Below are positions 14,699-21,814 of a DNA stretch of 41,016 nucleotides, piece after piece. Made by a program: the position numbers and the translations under genes. Every line of letters begins with the position of its first letter. The stretch's first letter is position 1. A model generated the notes under the pieces. The model made no database searches. It was not told where the DNA came from and saw nothing but the letters and a program-made list of their open reading frames with translations. Where the stretch lies: contig CANREY010000125.1 of assembly GCA_947629755.1 (NCBI GenBank), positions 1-41,016 on the forward strand, given 5' to 3'. Source of the stretch: an uncultured Oscillospiraceae bacterium (GTDB lineage Bacteria; Bacillota; Clostridia; Oscillospirales; Oscillospiraceae).

Positions 14699-15074
14699 GC
14701 GTTGGACTGCGGAGGAGCGGGAGGCGGTCTACAAAAAGATGGACGGCCACTGCGCCTACTGCGGGTGCGAGCTTTCCCTTGAGGAAATGCAGGTCGACCA
14801 CATTACCCCCCTGAGACGATATGAGACGACCGAGGGATCTGACCGCCCGGAGCCCAATTCACTTGACAATCTTCTTCCGGCGTGCCGGAGCTGTAACCAC
14901 TATAAGGACACGATGTCGGTTGAAACATTCCGCTCCATGCTGGAGCGGGAGCCAGAGATACTGGCACGGGACAGCGTGGCATACAGAAACGCCGTCAGGT
15001 TTGGCTTAGTGATACCTAATCCGGGGCCGGTGAAATTCTATTTCGAGAGGAAGGGTGAATGTGATGGAACGTGA
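14685..15074 (+). CDS. HNH endonuclease
   Basis: A 129-residue nuclease. It has CAYCGCEL (first Cys pair), QVDHITPL (the catalytic DH), NSLDNLLPACRSCN (Asn and second Cys pair) and the closing HYKDTMS. The zinc-finger type HNH core is complete. It overlaps its neighbours at both ends, so it is part of the accessory operon rather than a free-standing homing gene. The role may be recombination, host DNA degradation or DNA processing. Confidence 0.85.
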   Translation: MVKRKRWTAEEREAVYKKMDGHCAYCGCELSLEEMQVDHITPLRRYETTEGSDRPEPNSLDNLLPACRSCNHYKDTMSVETFRSMLEREPEILARDSVAYRNAVRFGLVIPNPGPVKFYFERKGECDGT

Positions 15075-15479
15075 GATACTTTTCAGAGGCAAGAGGCTGG
15101 ATAACGGGGAATGGATTATAGGGCATTTGCTTACATACGAAGATGGACGGGCGAGGATAATTCCGAGCCATACGGATATTTTTGCTATGAGAAAGATGAC
15201 AGTATAATCCAGATGGTTGCCTATCCCGTCGACCCCGCCACCGTGGGGCAGTACGTGGGTATGCCGGATAAGAACAGGACGAAGATATTTGATGGTGACC
15301 TGCTGAAATATACGAGAGGTGAAGATGACGCGCCATATCGTGTATTTTGGGATAATTTTAGCTGGTACATACAATGCGAAAACCGTATGCCGGACAGGCT
15401 CAGCGGCTCCCAGCCTGAAGATTGGGAGATCATCGGCAATATCTACGATAACCCGGAGTTGTTGGAGGCGACGAAATGA
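15064..15479 (+). pseudogene. YopX-family protein gene with one frameshift
   Basis: The frame from ATG 15064 begins REILFRGKRLDNGEWIIGHLL, the standard YopX N-terminus, but stops after about 47 codons. The downstream frame carries the rest: YPVDPATVGQYVGMPDKN and KIFDGDLLKYT, again typical of YopX. The frames join if the T5 run at 15179-15183 had one more T. YopX proteins are common small phage proteins of unknown function. Either a recent mutation or a homopolymer sequencing error. Confidence 0.75.
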
Positions 15480-16270
15480 ACAGCACTAAAATCGAGTGGG
15501 CGGATATGACGTGGAATCCGGTGACGGGGTGTCGGCACGCTTGCGAATATTGTTACGCCCGGAGGATAGCTGAGCGGTTCGGCGGGGGAGGTACTGAGCT
15601 TTTATTGGAGGCCGCACGACTTGCCGAAGGCTCAATCGAGCTTGAGGAGCCGGTTATGAGAACGCAAAAGAGCGGGAAGACAGCCAAAGCCAGCTTCCCT
15701 TACGGGTTTATTCCCACCTTCCACCGTTATCGGCTGGACGAGCCTTTAAAGATGAATAAACCCCAGACGATATTTGTGGTGTCCATGGGGGACCTGTTCG
15801 GGGACTGGGTACCTACGAGCTGGATAAAGGCCGTCTTTGACGCCTGTCTCGCTGCGCCATGGCACACGTACATGTTCCTCACCAAAAACCCACAACGGTA
15901 TGTCATTCTGGATAAGATGGCGCTCCTGCCCCGCGGGGATAACTTCTGGTATGGTACGACGGTAACGAGTGCGGACGACAACACAGATTTGGATATGATG
16001 GACTTGCAGGATTCAGGGCTACATATTTTCTGGTCCGTGGAGCCGATGATGGGACCAATATCTGAAGTGTCGCTCTGGGTTCAGCACCCCGATCTAATCA
16101 TCGTGGGAGCCGAGACCGGGAACAGGAAAGGGAAGGTGACGCCGGAGCGGAAGTGGGTTGACGAGCTTCAGCTTAATTGTGTGAGTTTCCGTATCCCGGT
16201 ACTGTGGAAGGACAATATCCGGAAGCTCTATCCGGACCTACCGGCATCGGCACCGAGACCGGGGAGGTGA
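15476..16270 (+). CDS. DUF5131 (phage Gp37/Gp68) family protein
   Basis: A 264-residue protein with the opening KIEWADMTWNPVTGCRHACEY, in which CRHACEYCYA resembles a radical-SAM cysteine motif, then MGDLFGDWVP, FLTKNPQRY, GTTVTSADD, FWSVEPMMGPI, DLIIVGAETG. These are the hallmark motifs of the Gp37/Gp68 family, found in many tailed phages and thought to be radical-SAM-like enzymes of unknown substrate. It begins 4 bases before the end of the YopX gene. Confidence 0.85.
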   Translation: MNSTKIEWADMTWNPVTGCRHACEYCYARRIAERFGGGGTELLLEAARLAEGSIELEEPVMRTQKSGKTAKASFPYGFIPTFHRYRLDEPLKMNKPQTIFVVSMGDLFGDWVPTSWIKAVFDACLAAPWHTYMFLTKNPQRYVILDKMALLPRGDNFWYGTTVTSADDNTDLDMMDLQDSGLHIFWSVEPMMGPISEVSLWVQHPDLIIVGAETGNRKGKVTPERKWVDELQLNCVSFRIPVLWKDNIRKLYPDLPASAPRPGR

Positions 16271-16275
16271 GCGGG

Positions 16276-16479
16276 ATGAAATTCAGAGATTCAAAGACGG
16301 GGAGGGTGTACGGGGATATTGAGGACGCAAAGAGGATATTTTGCGTAAACCAGCCCGTATGCAGGAGACAGTGGTGTCCCTTGTGGGAGCCAGCGGAGTA
16401 CACATACTGCTATAAATGGGCAAAAGCCCACCCTATCGAGGCCGCAAAGCTGATGGGGTATGAAGTCATAGACGAATAG
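16276..16479 (+). CDS. Small Cys-rich hypothetical protein
   Basis: 67 residues. It begins MKFRDSKTGRVYGDIEDAKR and has four Cys (CVNQPVCRRQWCPLW, then YCYKW), then an amphipathic helix ending in MGYEVIDE. This composition is common among small Clostridia phage proteins. The start follows GGTGAGCGGG 5 bases after the previous gene. Confidence 0.6.
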   Translation: MKFRDSKTGRVYGDIEDAKRIFCVNQPVCRRQWCPLWEPAEYTYCYKWAKAHPIEAAKLMGYEVIDE

Positions 16480-16488
16480 GAGGACAAC

Positions 16489-17403
16489 ATGGATAAACAG
16501 AACAGTCAAACAGGGCTACGTGTAAAGTATGACGTCAAAAAGGTCGAGACGGGGGAGACAGTCAATAACTGCTTTGTTCTGCGACCCGACAAAGACCCGG
16601 CGGCTGTGGTGGCGCTTCGGACTTACGCACGGGTCACACCAAACAAGGCTTTGGCTGATGACATTATTACGTGGGTCGGGGCGGAACCGGCGGACAAGCC
16701 CCTGAGCGAGTGGACGCTGGGGGAGGCAAAAGCGGAGTGCCGCGGGCGGACGCCTACGGGCTTCGATAAAAACAAGGCATGTGTCGGATGCCCACTCAAC
16801 GGCAAGGTTTGTGATGACTGCGAGAATGTGTTTTTCCCCTTTGCGCCTGAAGACTGGAAAATTGACGGCGAAACTGAGGCAAAAACGGAGCGGGAGGGTC
16901 TGGGACCCTCCCCTACGGGAGAGACGGAGGGCCCGGCGATGGGCGTAGGGGCGGGTTCCAAACCCGCCCGGCCTCGGCTGGCGGAGGTGCTGGGGGTGGA
17001 AGTGGGAGAGCGGTTCCAAGTGGACGGGGCCGCAGGAGAATTTTGGGTGGAAAGTGACGGAGGCGTGAAGTCAAGCTGGACCGCTCCTTCTATTCCTCCC
17101 ATAACGAGGTATATTTTATACGCCATCAACCACCCGGAGAGCATCATCCGCGCTCCGCGGCTGACGGAATCCGAGATCGCCATTATGCGTGCCGTGGGGG
17201 CGAAGTGGGTGAGCAGGAACATAAATAACGGTGTTGATTGCGCAGTTATTTGCGCAGCAGTTTACCTGTGGAGGGAAAAGCCGTCGAGCAATATTGGCCT
17301 ATATTTTGCTGACGGTGGCCCGATTGCCACTGTTAACGATCCCGACATCTTTTCGAGCGTGAAGCCGGGGGAGTGTATCGGAGTGGAGGAGGCGGAGAGA
17401 TGA
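16489..17403 (+). CDS. Hypothetical protein, first of a duplicated pair
   Basis: 304 residues. The N-terminal half (LRVKYDVKKVETGETVNNCFVLRPDKDPAA) resembles phage proteins that report on metadata-like conserved cores, with a Cys cluster CVGCPLNGKVCDDC near 105. A Gly/Pro-rich linker is followed by a C-terminal domain from KPARPRLAEVLGVE through LTESEIAIMRAVGAKWVSRN to SSVKPGECIGVEE. That domain recurs in the next gene, including near-identical DNA at its two ends. Function not recognised. Confidence 0.55.
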   Translation: MDKQNSQTGLRVKYDVKKVETGETVNNCFVLRPDKDPAAVVALRTYARVTPNKALADDIITWVGAEPADKPLSEWTLGEAKAECRGRTPTGFDKNKACVGCPLNGKVCDDCENVFFPFAPEDWKIDGETEAKTEREGLGPSPTGETEGPAMGVGAGSKPARPRLAEVLGVEVGERFQVDGAAGEFWVESDGGVKSSWTAPSIPPITRYILYAINHPESIIRAPRLTESEIAIMRAVGAKWVSRNINNGVDCAVICAAVYLWREKPSSNIGLYFADGGPIATVNDPDIFSSVKPGECIGVEEAER

Positions 17404-17900
17404 TGCTCAGAAAACAGAAAACGGGAAAATCAGAAACTGAGACCGTGGTTGGGAAGGCTCGTGTTAAACCCGCCCGGTCGAAACTGGCGGAGGTGCTGGG
17501 GGTGGAAGAAGACGAGGAGTGGGAAGCCTACTCTGCCGTCCACCGTATACACAGAGGGAAACGAGAAATTAAAAGAGGCCAAGACTGGGTACAGGGTGAC
17601 AATGAGGCGTTTCTGGCCGTTCTGATAAATAATCCCAGTCAAATCAAACGCTTGCCTCGCCAGCGGCTTACGGAGCCGGAAATCGCCATCATGCGGGTGA
17701 TGAATGCAAAATACGTCACACGCCTTGATAACAGTACCGTTGGGCTGTGGGGTGAAAAGCCGGACTGTGACGTAGATGCTCCGGGTAACTTGAATTTTAC
17801 GCTTATATACCGTGGAGAACAATTTATCACCAAAGTATCTTCTTCGCTTTTCCCCAGCGTGAAGCCGGGGGAGTGTATCGGAGTGGAGGAAAAAATATGA
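17400..17900 (+). CDS. Hypothetical protein, second of a duplicated pair
   Basis: 166 residues, essentially the C-terminal domain of the preceding protein alone: KPARSKLAEVLGVE, LTEPEIAIMRVMNAKYVTRL, FPSVKPGECIGVEE. The 5' and 3' boundary sequences are almost identical in DNA to those of the first copy, while the interior has diverged. It overlaps the previous gene by ATGA. No function can be assigned. Confidence 0.6.
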   Translation: MMLRKQKTGKSETETVVGKARVKPARSKLAEVLGVEEDEEWEAYSAVHRIHRGKREIKRGQDWVQGDNEAFLAVLINNPSQIKRLPRQRLTEPEIAIMRVMNAKYVTRLDNSTVGLWGEKPDCDVDAPGNLNFTLIYRGEQFITKVSSSLFPSVKPGECIGVEEKI

Positions 17901-18559
17901 ACAATAAGCATTTGCCACAGTCGTGCGGAAATTGTAGGTACAGAAATGTAAGTATCTTTGATGGGCCTTGCAATTTTTGTCGACATTCGTTCTATCCGGG
18001 CGGGGATATGGATTGTTGGAGAAAGCGCCGTTGTTGGCAGACGCCGAATGTCACCCGCATATTGGCCGCGCTGATGGCCCTCGCAGCGCTGGTTGCGCTT
18101 CTGGTGTTTGGTAAAACAACGGCCATAGCGGCAGGATTCGATGATGAGCTCACGGCCCGACAGGAGGAGGTACACGCTGCGGCGGAGCTCTTGAGGGAGC
18201 TGGGCGTTGCCGAGGAGGACGCGGCGATTAAGGCCTTGTCCGTTGAGTGGTGGCGGTGTGAGCGGCTTCGTGGGGCACGGTATCTGGGGGTGTACACGGT
18301 CACGGGCTATGACATCGACTGCCCCCACTGCCAAGGTAAATACGTTAATCAATCGGCGTCGGGAGTACAGCTTACGCCGGGGCGGTCGGTGGCGATGTGC
18401 AAGGATTTTCCGTTTGGTACGGAGATTTACATAGAGGGGCTGGGCTTTTACGTCGTTGAGGACCGAGGCGTGGGGCCGGGACAAATTGATGTGGCGTGTT
18501 CAAGTCATTCGGAGTGCTATGCGCTGACGGGTCATTATGAGGTGTGGGTGCTAAAGTGA
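17897..18559 (+). CDS. Membrane protein with C-terminal 3D domain
   Basis: 220 residues. A Cys-rich head (CGNCRYRN, CNFCRHS) precedes one transmembrane helix (about 53-72), a helical linker (75-110), and a 3D domain: YTVTGYDIDCPHC, SVAMCKDFPFGTEIYIEGLGFYVVEDRG, then GQIDVACSSHSEC. The three Asp that name the domain (double-psi beta barrel, as in MltA/RpfB-type cell wall enzymes) are visible. A type II orientation would place the 3D domain outside, where it could act on peptidoglycan. It is unusual so far from lysis genes. Confidence 0.72.
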   Translation: MNNKHLPQSCGNCRYRNVSIFDGPCNFCRHSFYPGGDMDCWRKRRCWQTPNVTRILAALMALAALVALLVFGKTTAIAAGFDDELTARQEEVHAAAELLRELGVAEEDAAIKALSVEWWRCERLRGARYLGVYTVTGYDIDCPHCQGKYVNQSASGVQLTPGRSVAMCKDFPFGTEIYIEGLGFYVVEDRGVGPGQIDVACSSHSECYALTGHYEVWVLK

Positions 18560-18909
18560 AATCTCATACATATTCCTGCCGAGTTGATCCCGATCCGCCT
18601 GAACCGTTGGTGTGCGCGATATGCGGTAAGCCGGCTGTGGCGTTATGTGATTATCGGAAATATTGGCATTGTGGCCCCGTAGTGCGTACATTTGGCAAAA
18701 TACTTCCACAATTCAACCCCATAATCGCCAGTATTCGCACCTGTGACCGGCCCTTGTGCGCGGAGCACGCTTTCCATGCTGGACCGAATGAGGATTACTG
18801 TCCGGATCACTGCTCCGAGGTCTCCCGTGCGAGGAGCCGATGGGCGGAAACGGTATTTCGGGCCCAGTGCCGTAAGCTTGAAATAGATGTGCCCGATTCG
18901 GGCACGTAG
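18556..18909 (+). CDS. Cys/His-rich putative zinc-binding protein
   Basis: 117 residues from a GTG that overlaps the previous stop (GTGA). CAICGKPAVALCDY, CDRPLCAEH and YCPDHC suggest a cross-brace-like double zinc finger. The last codons and stop contain palindrome site 6. Function unknown; nucleic-acid or protein binding is plausible from the fingers. Confidence 0.6.
   Translation: MKSHTYSCRVDPDPPEPLVCAICGKPAVALCDYRKYWHCGPVVRTFGKILPQFNPIIASIRTCDRPLCAEHAFHAGPNEDYCPDHCSEVSRARSRWAETVFRAQCRKLEIDVPDSGT
18889..18905. promoter_or_regulatory. 17-bp palindrome, site 6
   Basis: GTGCCCGATTCGGGCAC, a perfect palindrome. It is at the stop of the upstream gene and ends 20 bases before the start of the small membrane protein gene at 18926. 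No convincing promoter is seen here. Confidence 0.7.
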
Positions 18910-18925
18910 AAGGCGGGGTGAAAGT

Positions 18926-19069
18926 ATGAAAGACTCTCCCTTTTGGGCGACGATGCTAAAAAACGCGGTTGTAGTGGTGTGCTTTACCATTTTGGCTTGT
19001 GTGTTTAATCACTGGTGGATCATCTTGTTCGCGTGGCCTTTTGAGCACGATGTAAAAACTTCCAAATAG
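18926..19069 (+). CDS. Small single-pass membrane protein
   Basis: 47 residues with a strongly hydrophobic stretch (about 12-38: VVVVCFTILACVF, WWIILFAWPF). A GGGGTGAAAG site precedes the ATG. Palindrome site 6 lies just upstream, matching the placement seen before the leftward genes. Its small size and hydrophobicity would fit an exclusion or regulatory peptide. Confidence 0.55.
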   Translation: MKDSPFWATMLKNAVVVVCFTILACVFNHWWIILFAWPFEHDVKTSK

Positions 19070-19103
19070 TAGTTTATATTTATAGAGGCGAGAGGCTTTA
19101 TGC

Positions 19104-19140
19104 CCACAGCCCGAATTCTGAAAGGAGTTTCGGGCTGTGG
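19104..19140 (+). promoter_or_regulatory. Hairpin enclosing the ribosome site and start codon of the Rep-like gene
   Basis: CCACAGCCCGAA (19104-19115) pairs perfectly with TTCGGGCTGTGG (19129-19140). The AAAGGAG site is in the 13-base loop, and the GTG start (19137-19139) is in the 3' arm. In mRNA this 12-bp stem should limit initiation unless opened. Confidence 0.75.
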
Positions 19141-19886
19141 CAAAATTCAAAAAGATCATAGAGGCGGGGCCGTTGGTAATAGAGACTATCTATCCTGCTC
19201 CGAATCCCAGAGATACGCCGGATGTCAGAGCGGGAAAGAAGAAGCTCAGCTCTGAGGCCCAGCAGAAGATTAACCACAAGTACGCATGGCAAAAGCTCCG
19301 TCTACTGCTGGCGGCCAACTTTAAAAGGCGGGATCTGTGGATCACATTGACATGCGATGATGAGCATCTGCCGAAGAACCGAGGGGAGGCGCAGTCTTTG
19401 ATCAAGGGCTTCTTTCGGCGGCTCCGTCGAGCTCGGACCCGGCGCGGACGCGATTTGCGCTATATCTACTCCATAGAGCACAAGCACGGCGACGGGCGAT
19501 GGCACTTTCACGCTGTCATAAATGCCACGGGTGACGATTACAAGGAGATCGTTTCGTTGTGGGGCAGTGCCCAGAACGTGGAGATCCGAAGTATTCGGGT
19601 CGACAAGGAGAAGAACTTCCGCACCCTGGCCATGTATATGTGCAAGGAACAGCGGGACGCCATTGGCCAACGATTGTGGTCCGGCTCCAAAAACTTGATC
19701 CGGCCAAAGCCTGAGTGTATGCGGGTACCGGACGATGAGACTATCCGCGTCCCACATGGCGCTACGACGCTGGAGGAGTCAAAGGTGCGTACTCAATATG
19801 GAGTATTTCAATATGTAGAATATCTTGTCCCCGGATGGGAACGCGGGGTGAGATCTTCGAGGCCCAGAAGACGCAGAAAGAAATAA
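19137..19886 (+). CDS. HUH-type rolling-circle Rep-like protein
   Basis: A 249-residue protein of the replication-associated REP_ORF2/G2P-like family. Motif I is LWITLTCDDEHLP (about 67-79), motif II RWHFHAVIN with the HUH pair H123 and H125, motif III LAMYMCKEQR with the likely catalytic Tyr 167. It ends in a basic Arg/Lys tail. Such proteins nick and religate single-stranded DNA. Here it lies next to packaging genes and away from the DnaB module, so it may process DNA ends or start a second replication mode; that is inference. Initiation appears controlled by the hairpin at its start. Confidence 0.78.
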   Translation: MAKFKKIIEAGPLVIETIYPAPNPRDTPDVRAGKKKLSSEAQQKINHKYAWQKLRLLLAANFKRRDLWITLTCDDEHLPKNRGEAQSLIKGFFRRLRRARTRRGRDLRYIYSIEHKHGDGRWHFHAVINATGDDYKEIVSLWGSAQNVEIRSIRVDKEKNFRTLAMYMCKEQRDAIGQRLWSGSKNLIRPKPECMRVPDDETIRVPHGATTLEESKVRTQYGVFQYVEYLVPGWERGVRSSRPRRRRKK

Positions 19887-19951
19887 AAAGCTTTTTATAT
19901 TTTTTCGGTCTTGGGGGATATATTAACTTTAGGAAAAGATGGTGAAAAGAC

Positions 19952-20143
19952 TTGCAAACAGCGGAAAAACGTGGTAGACTACGAGTAGTGAACGGATGGA
20001 TAATTTGCGAGTGCGGCAAGAAGCTCCAGCGAATCTCGCCGGCCACCGAGGCGGAGAATCTGGATCTCTGGTGTCGATACTGCAAGAGACCACACAAAGT
20101 GAACATCCACAGAGGCGAGTGCTTTGAGAGCCACGGCCCATGA
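19952..20143 (+). CDS. Small Com-like zinc-ribbon protein
   Basis: 63 residues beginning at TTG 19952. WIICECGKKLQRI and LWCRYCKRPHKV form one four-Cys ribbon, as in phage Com-type translational regulators and similar small phage proteins. The last codons contain copy A of a small structured RNA element and part of a terminator. The 65-base gap before it is AT-rich and contains the palindrome AAAAAGCTTTTT; nothing else is seen there. Confidence 0.6.
   Translation: MQTAEKRGRLRVVNGWIICECGKKLQRISPATEAENLDLWCRYCKRPHKVNIHRGECFESHGP
20112..20139 (+). ncRNA. Structured RNA element, copy A
   Basis: GAGGCGAGT, then stem GCTT (20121-20124), loop TGA, stem GAGC (20128-20131), then CACGGCCC. Shared with copies B (22862) and C (25019): GAGnCGAG before and CACGGnCC after a 4-bp stem of different sequence with a 3-nt loop. 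The outer GGC/GCC helix has G-C where B and C have C-G. It overlaps the following terminator stem. Confidence 0.5.
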
Positions 20144-20182
20144 TCATGCGTGATGCGTGTGATCGTTGGTCGTGGCTCTTTT
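20128..20182 (+). terminator. Intrinsic terminator after element A
   Basis: GAGCCACG (20128-20135) pairs with CGTGGCTC (20171-20178) followed by TTTTCGTTT; an inner TGATCA/TGATC part extends the stem. It lies between the zinc-ribbon gene and the HNH gene, so the packaging operon would need read-through or its own promoter. Confidence 0.65.
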
Positions 20183-20204
20183 CGTTTATCCGGGAGGTGG
20201 ACGC

Positions 20205-20573
20205 ATGGCTATGAGACCGCTGAGGCCCTGCAAGCATACGGGATGTCCGGTGCTGACGCGGGACGGATGGTGCGAGAAGCACCGGCCCAAGTATAGACGT
20301 GGCTCCAGCGATGAGTATCACTGGATGTACAGCCTACCGGTTTGGCGTGAGAACCTGAGGCCGGCACAGTTGACGCGGGAGCCGTTCTGTCGCGAGTGCG
20401 CGAAGGCAGGGCGAAGGGTGAGAGCCGCTGTTGTCGACCACATCGTGCCGCACCGTGGAGATTGGGCGTTGTTCGTGGACCCGGCCAATCATCAGAGCCT
20501 TTGCAAGTTCCACCATGACCAGAAGACGATGCGGGAACGAGCAGATATGCGGCAAGAAACAGCGGAAAATTGA
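20205..20573 (+). CDS. HNH endonuclease next to terminase
   Basis: A 122-residue HNH nuclease: CKHTGCPVLTRDGWCEKH at the N-terminus, then EPFCRECAKAG, VVDHIVPHRGDWALF, and NHQSLCKFHHDQKT. HNH enzymes of this type sit beside terminase in many cos-type HK97-like phages and cooperate with the large subunit in genome-end cleavage. The ATG follows a GGGAGGTGGAC site behind the terminator at 20128-20182. Confidence 0.9.
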   Translation: MAMRPLRPCKHTGCPVLTRDGWCEKHRPKYRRGSSDEYHWMYSLPVWRENLRPAQLTREPFCRECAKAGRRVRAAVVDHIVPHRGDWALFVDPANHQSLCKFHHDQKTMRERADMRQETAEN

Positions 20574-20805
20574 GACGAATCTGCAAAACGAAGCTACGTC
20601 CGCGCTTAGGCGCGTGGCCGTGCGCGGCCTCGGACGGGCGCAGGCGCGGCCGCACGGCCCCTTCGGGGCGATCCTCCCCCCACCCCGAAAAAGTTTTGGG
20701 CGCGTTTTCTCTCCACCCCGTGCCGTCTCGTTTGTGAGAAAAATTCCCCGATGAAGTTTTCGGAGGGCAGATCGCATGATGCAGTGAAAGAGCGGAGGTG
20801 AGAAT
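20574..20805 (+). other. Intergenic region before terS, candidate cos/pac region
   Basis: 232 bases without a gene. The left part is extremely GC-rich with a GGCCCC-TTC-GGGGC-type hairpin near 20655-20670. The right part has C-rich and A/T tracts (CCCCGAAAAAGTTTTGGGC, about 20692-20710) before the terS ribosome site. Genome-end sites of HNH-associated phages are usually located here, between HNH and terS. The sequence alone does not prove a cos site. Confidence 0.4.
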
Positions 20806-21312
20806 ATGGCTACGCGGCCCAAGACTGCTGATAGCATGGATAAACACTTGACCGCGGCCGAGAGAGCCGCCAGAAATCAGGCCGAGACCGATGTCGGCGT
20901 GGGCCGGGCGGAGACCCTCGTCATGCCGTCCAGCGTCAAGAAAGACAACGGCGCAAAAAAGTACTGGGCGGAGATCCTCAAACGCATGGAGGGCCTCGCC
21001 ATATTGGATTCTCTTGATGCTGAGGTGCTGGGAGTCTACTGCATGATGCTCTCCCGTCGAGACCTGACCAATGTCACATTGACCCGGCTCCTGAAGCAAT
21101 GCGCAAAGAAGGACACTCCTGACGAGGACCGCGTGGAGCTCCTTGGGCAGATCGAATCAATGTCCTCAAAGATTCAGGGGCAGGAACGTATTATCCTCAG
21201 CTACGCCGATAAATTGGGTCTCACGCCGACCGGCCGCGTAGCGCTTGCCAGGCGCCGGGCCGCGGCGGTAGAAAAGGCGGACCCCGACAGCGATTTGTTC
21301 GGAGACAGTTAA
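20806..21312 (+). CDS. terS: Terminase small subunit, P27 family
   Basis: 168 residues. A basic N-terminus with TAAERAARNQAETDV is followed by the typical KKYWAEILKRMEGL-ILDSLDAEVLGVYCMMLSRRD segment and a helical C-terminus (DKLGLTPTGRVALARRRA). This matches phage P27-type small terminases, which recognise the packaging site and regulate the large subunit. Strong GGAGGTGAGAAT ribosome site. In most relatives the large subunit follows directly; here about 1.6 kb of other genes intervenes. Confidence 0.9.
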   Translation: MATRPKTADSMDKHLTAAERAARNQAETDVGVGRAETLVMPSSVKKDNGAKKYWAEILKRMEGLAILDSLDAEVLGVYCMMLSRRDLTNVTLTRLLKQCAKKDTPDEDRVELLGQIESMSSKIQGQERIILSYADKLGLTPTGRVALARRRAAAVEKADPDSDLFGDS

Positions 21313-21330
21313 GACAATTGGAGAGATGAT

Positions 21331-21432
21331 ATGGAAACAGTAAAAACCCCAACAAAACTGGAGATGCGTCCAGTGGACGCACTTATCCCCTTCGCGGACA
21401 ACGGCAGGAAATGGCTGAATGGAAGGCCATAA
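21331..21432 (+). pseudogene. N-terminal remnant of a ParB-domain DNA methyltransferase gene
   Basis: A 33-codon ORF (METVKTPTKLEMRPVDALIP, then FADNGRKW) with a good GGAGAGATGAT ribosome site, ending abruptly. The opening is that of phage ParB-N/DNA-methyltransferase fusion proteins, which often follow terS. The domain is cut off before its conserved NPR-like continuation, so the rest of the gene was probably lost when the RHH/HNH cassette replaced it. Identification rests on a short stretch. Confidence 0.5.
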
Positions 21433-21475
21433 TGAATACGCACAGAACTTAATTGCGAAATTTTATAAAAACCTC

Positions 21476-21503
21476 TTGACTTTCGTGTAACCAAATGTAT
21501 AAT
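21476..21503 (+). promoter_or_regulatory. Promoter of the RHH gene
   Basis: TTGACT (21476-21481) and TATAAT (21498-21503) are separated by 16 bases. It provides independent transcription within the packaging region, as expected for an inserted cassette. Confidence 0.7.
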
Positions 21504-21535
21504 ATACTTATGGTGACACAAAAGGAGGTGGCGCG

Positions 21536-21706
21536 ATGTCACCGCGTACCGGAAGGCCGACTGATGACCCAAAAACGCATGATACAAGAGTCAGGATGTC
21601 CGATGAGGATATTCGTCGCCTTGAGATTTGCTGTCAGCGGACGGGGATGACCAAGGCGGAGGTCATACGTCAGGGAATTCGTGAGGTCTACGAGAAAGTG
21701 AAATAA
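21536..21706 (+). CDS. Ribbon-helix-helix (CopG/Arc-like) DNA-binding protein
   Basis: 56 residues: a short basic arm (PRTGRPTDDPKT), a beta strand DTRVRMS, helix DEDIRRLEICCQRTG, and helix MTKAEVIRQGIREVYEKV, a complete RHH fold. Strong AAAGGAGGTGGCGCG ribosome site. It has its own promoter, so it is probably expressed separately, and an autorepressor role is likely. No toxin partner is obvious next to it. The U-tract of a convergent leftward small RNA terminator overlaps its 3' end. Confidence 0.8.
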   Translation: MSPRTGRPTDDPKTHDTRVRMSDEDIRRLEICCQRTGMTKAEVIRQGIREVYEKVK

Positions 21707-21769
21707 AAAAGAGTCCCGGCGACCCGCTAAAGTCACACCGGAACTCTAAGCACCACCCCGAAGGCTGGT
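21704..21769 (-). ncRNA. Candidate leftward small RNA 2 (about 66 nt)
   Basis: The reverse-strand promoter gives a start near 21769. The RNA would open with ACCAGCC-TTCG-GGGTGGT, a UUCG-capped hairpin with one mismatch, and end with a 10-bp terminator (AGAGTTCCGG with CCGGGACTCT, one mismatch) followed by TTTTTTA at the end of the RHH gene. No ORF of note. Its layout parallels small RNA 1. Confidence 0.55.
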
Positions 21770-21775
21770 AAATTT

Positions 21776-21804
21776 ATTATACCGTAGCCTCCGGGAAATT
21801 TCAA
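21776..21804 (-). promoter_or_regulatory. Promoter of small RNA 2
   Basis: Reverse strand TTGAAA (21804-21799), 17 bases, TATAAT (21781-21776). The -35 abuts the ribosome site of the rightward gene at 21815. Confidence 0.65.
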
Positions 21805-21814
21805 GGAGGTTTTT

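Noticed and set aside
20181-20204. Promoter for the HNH/terS operon in the gap after the terminator
   Set aside because: No -35/-10 pair with acceptable spacing could be found between the terminator and the ribosome site.
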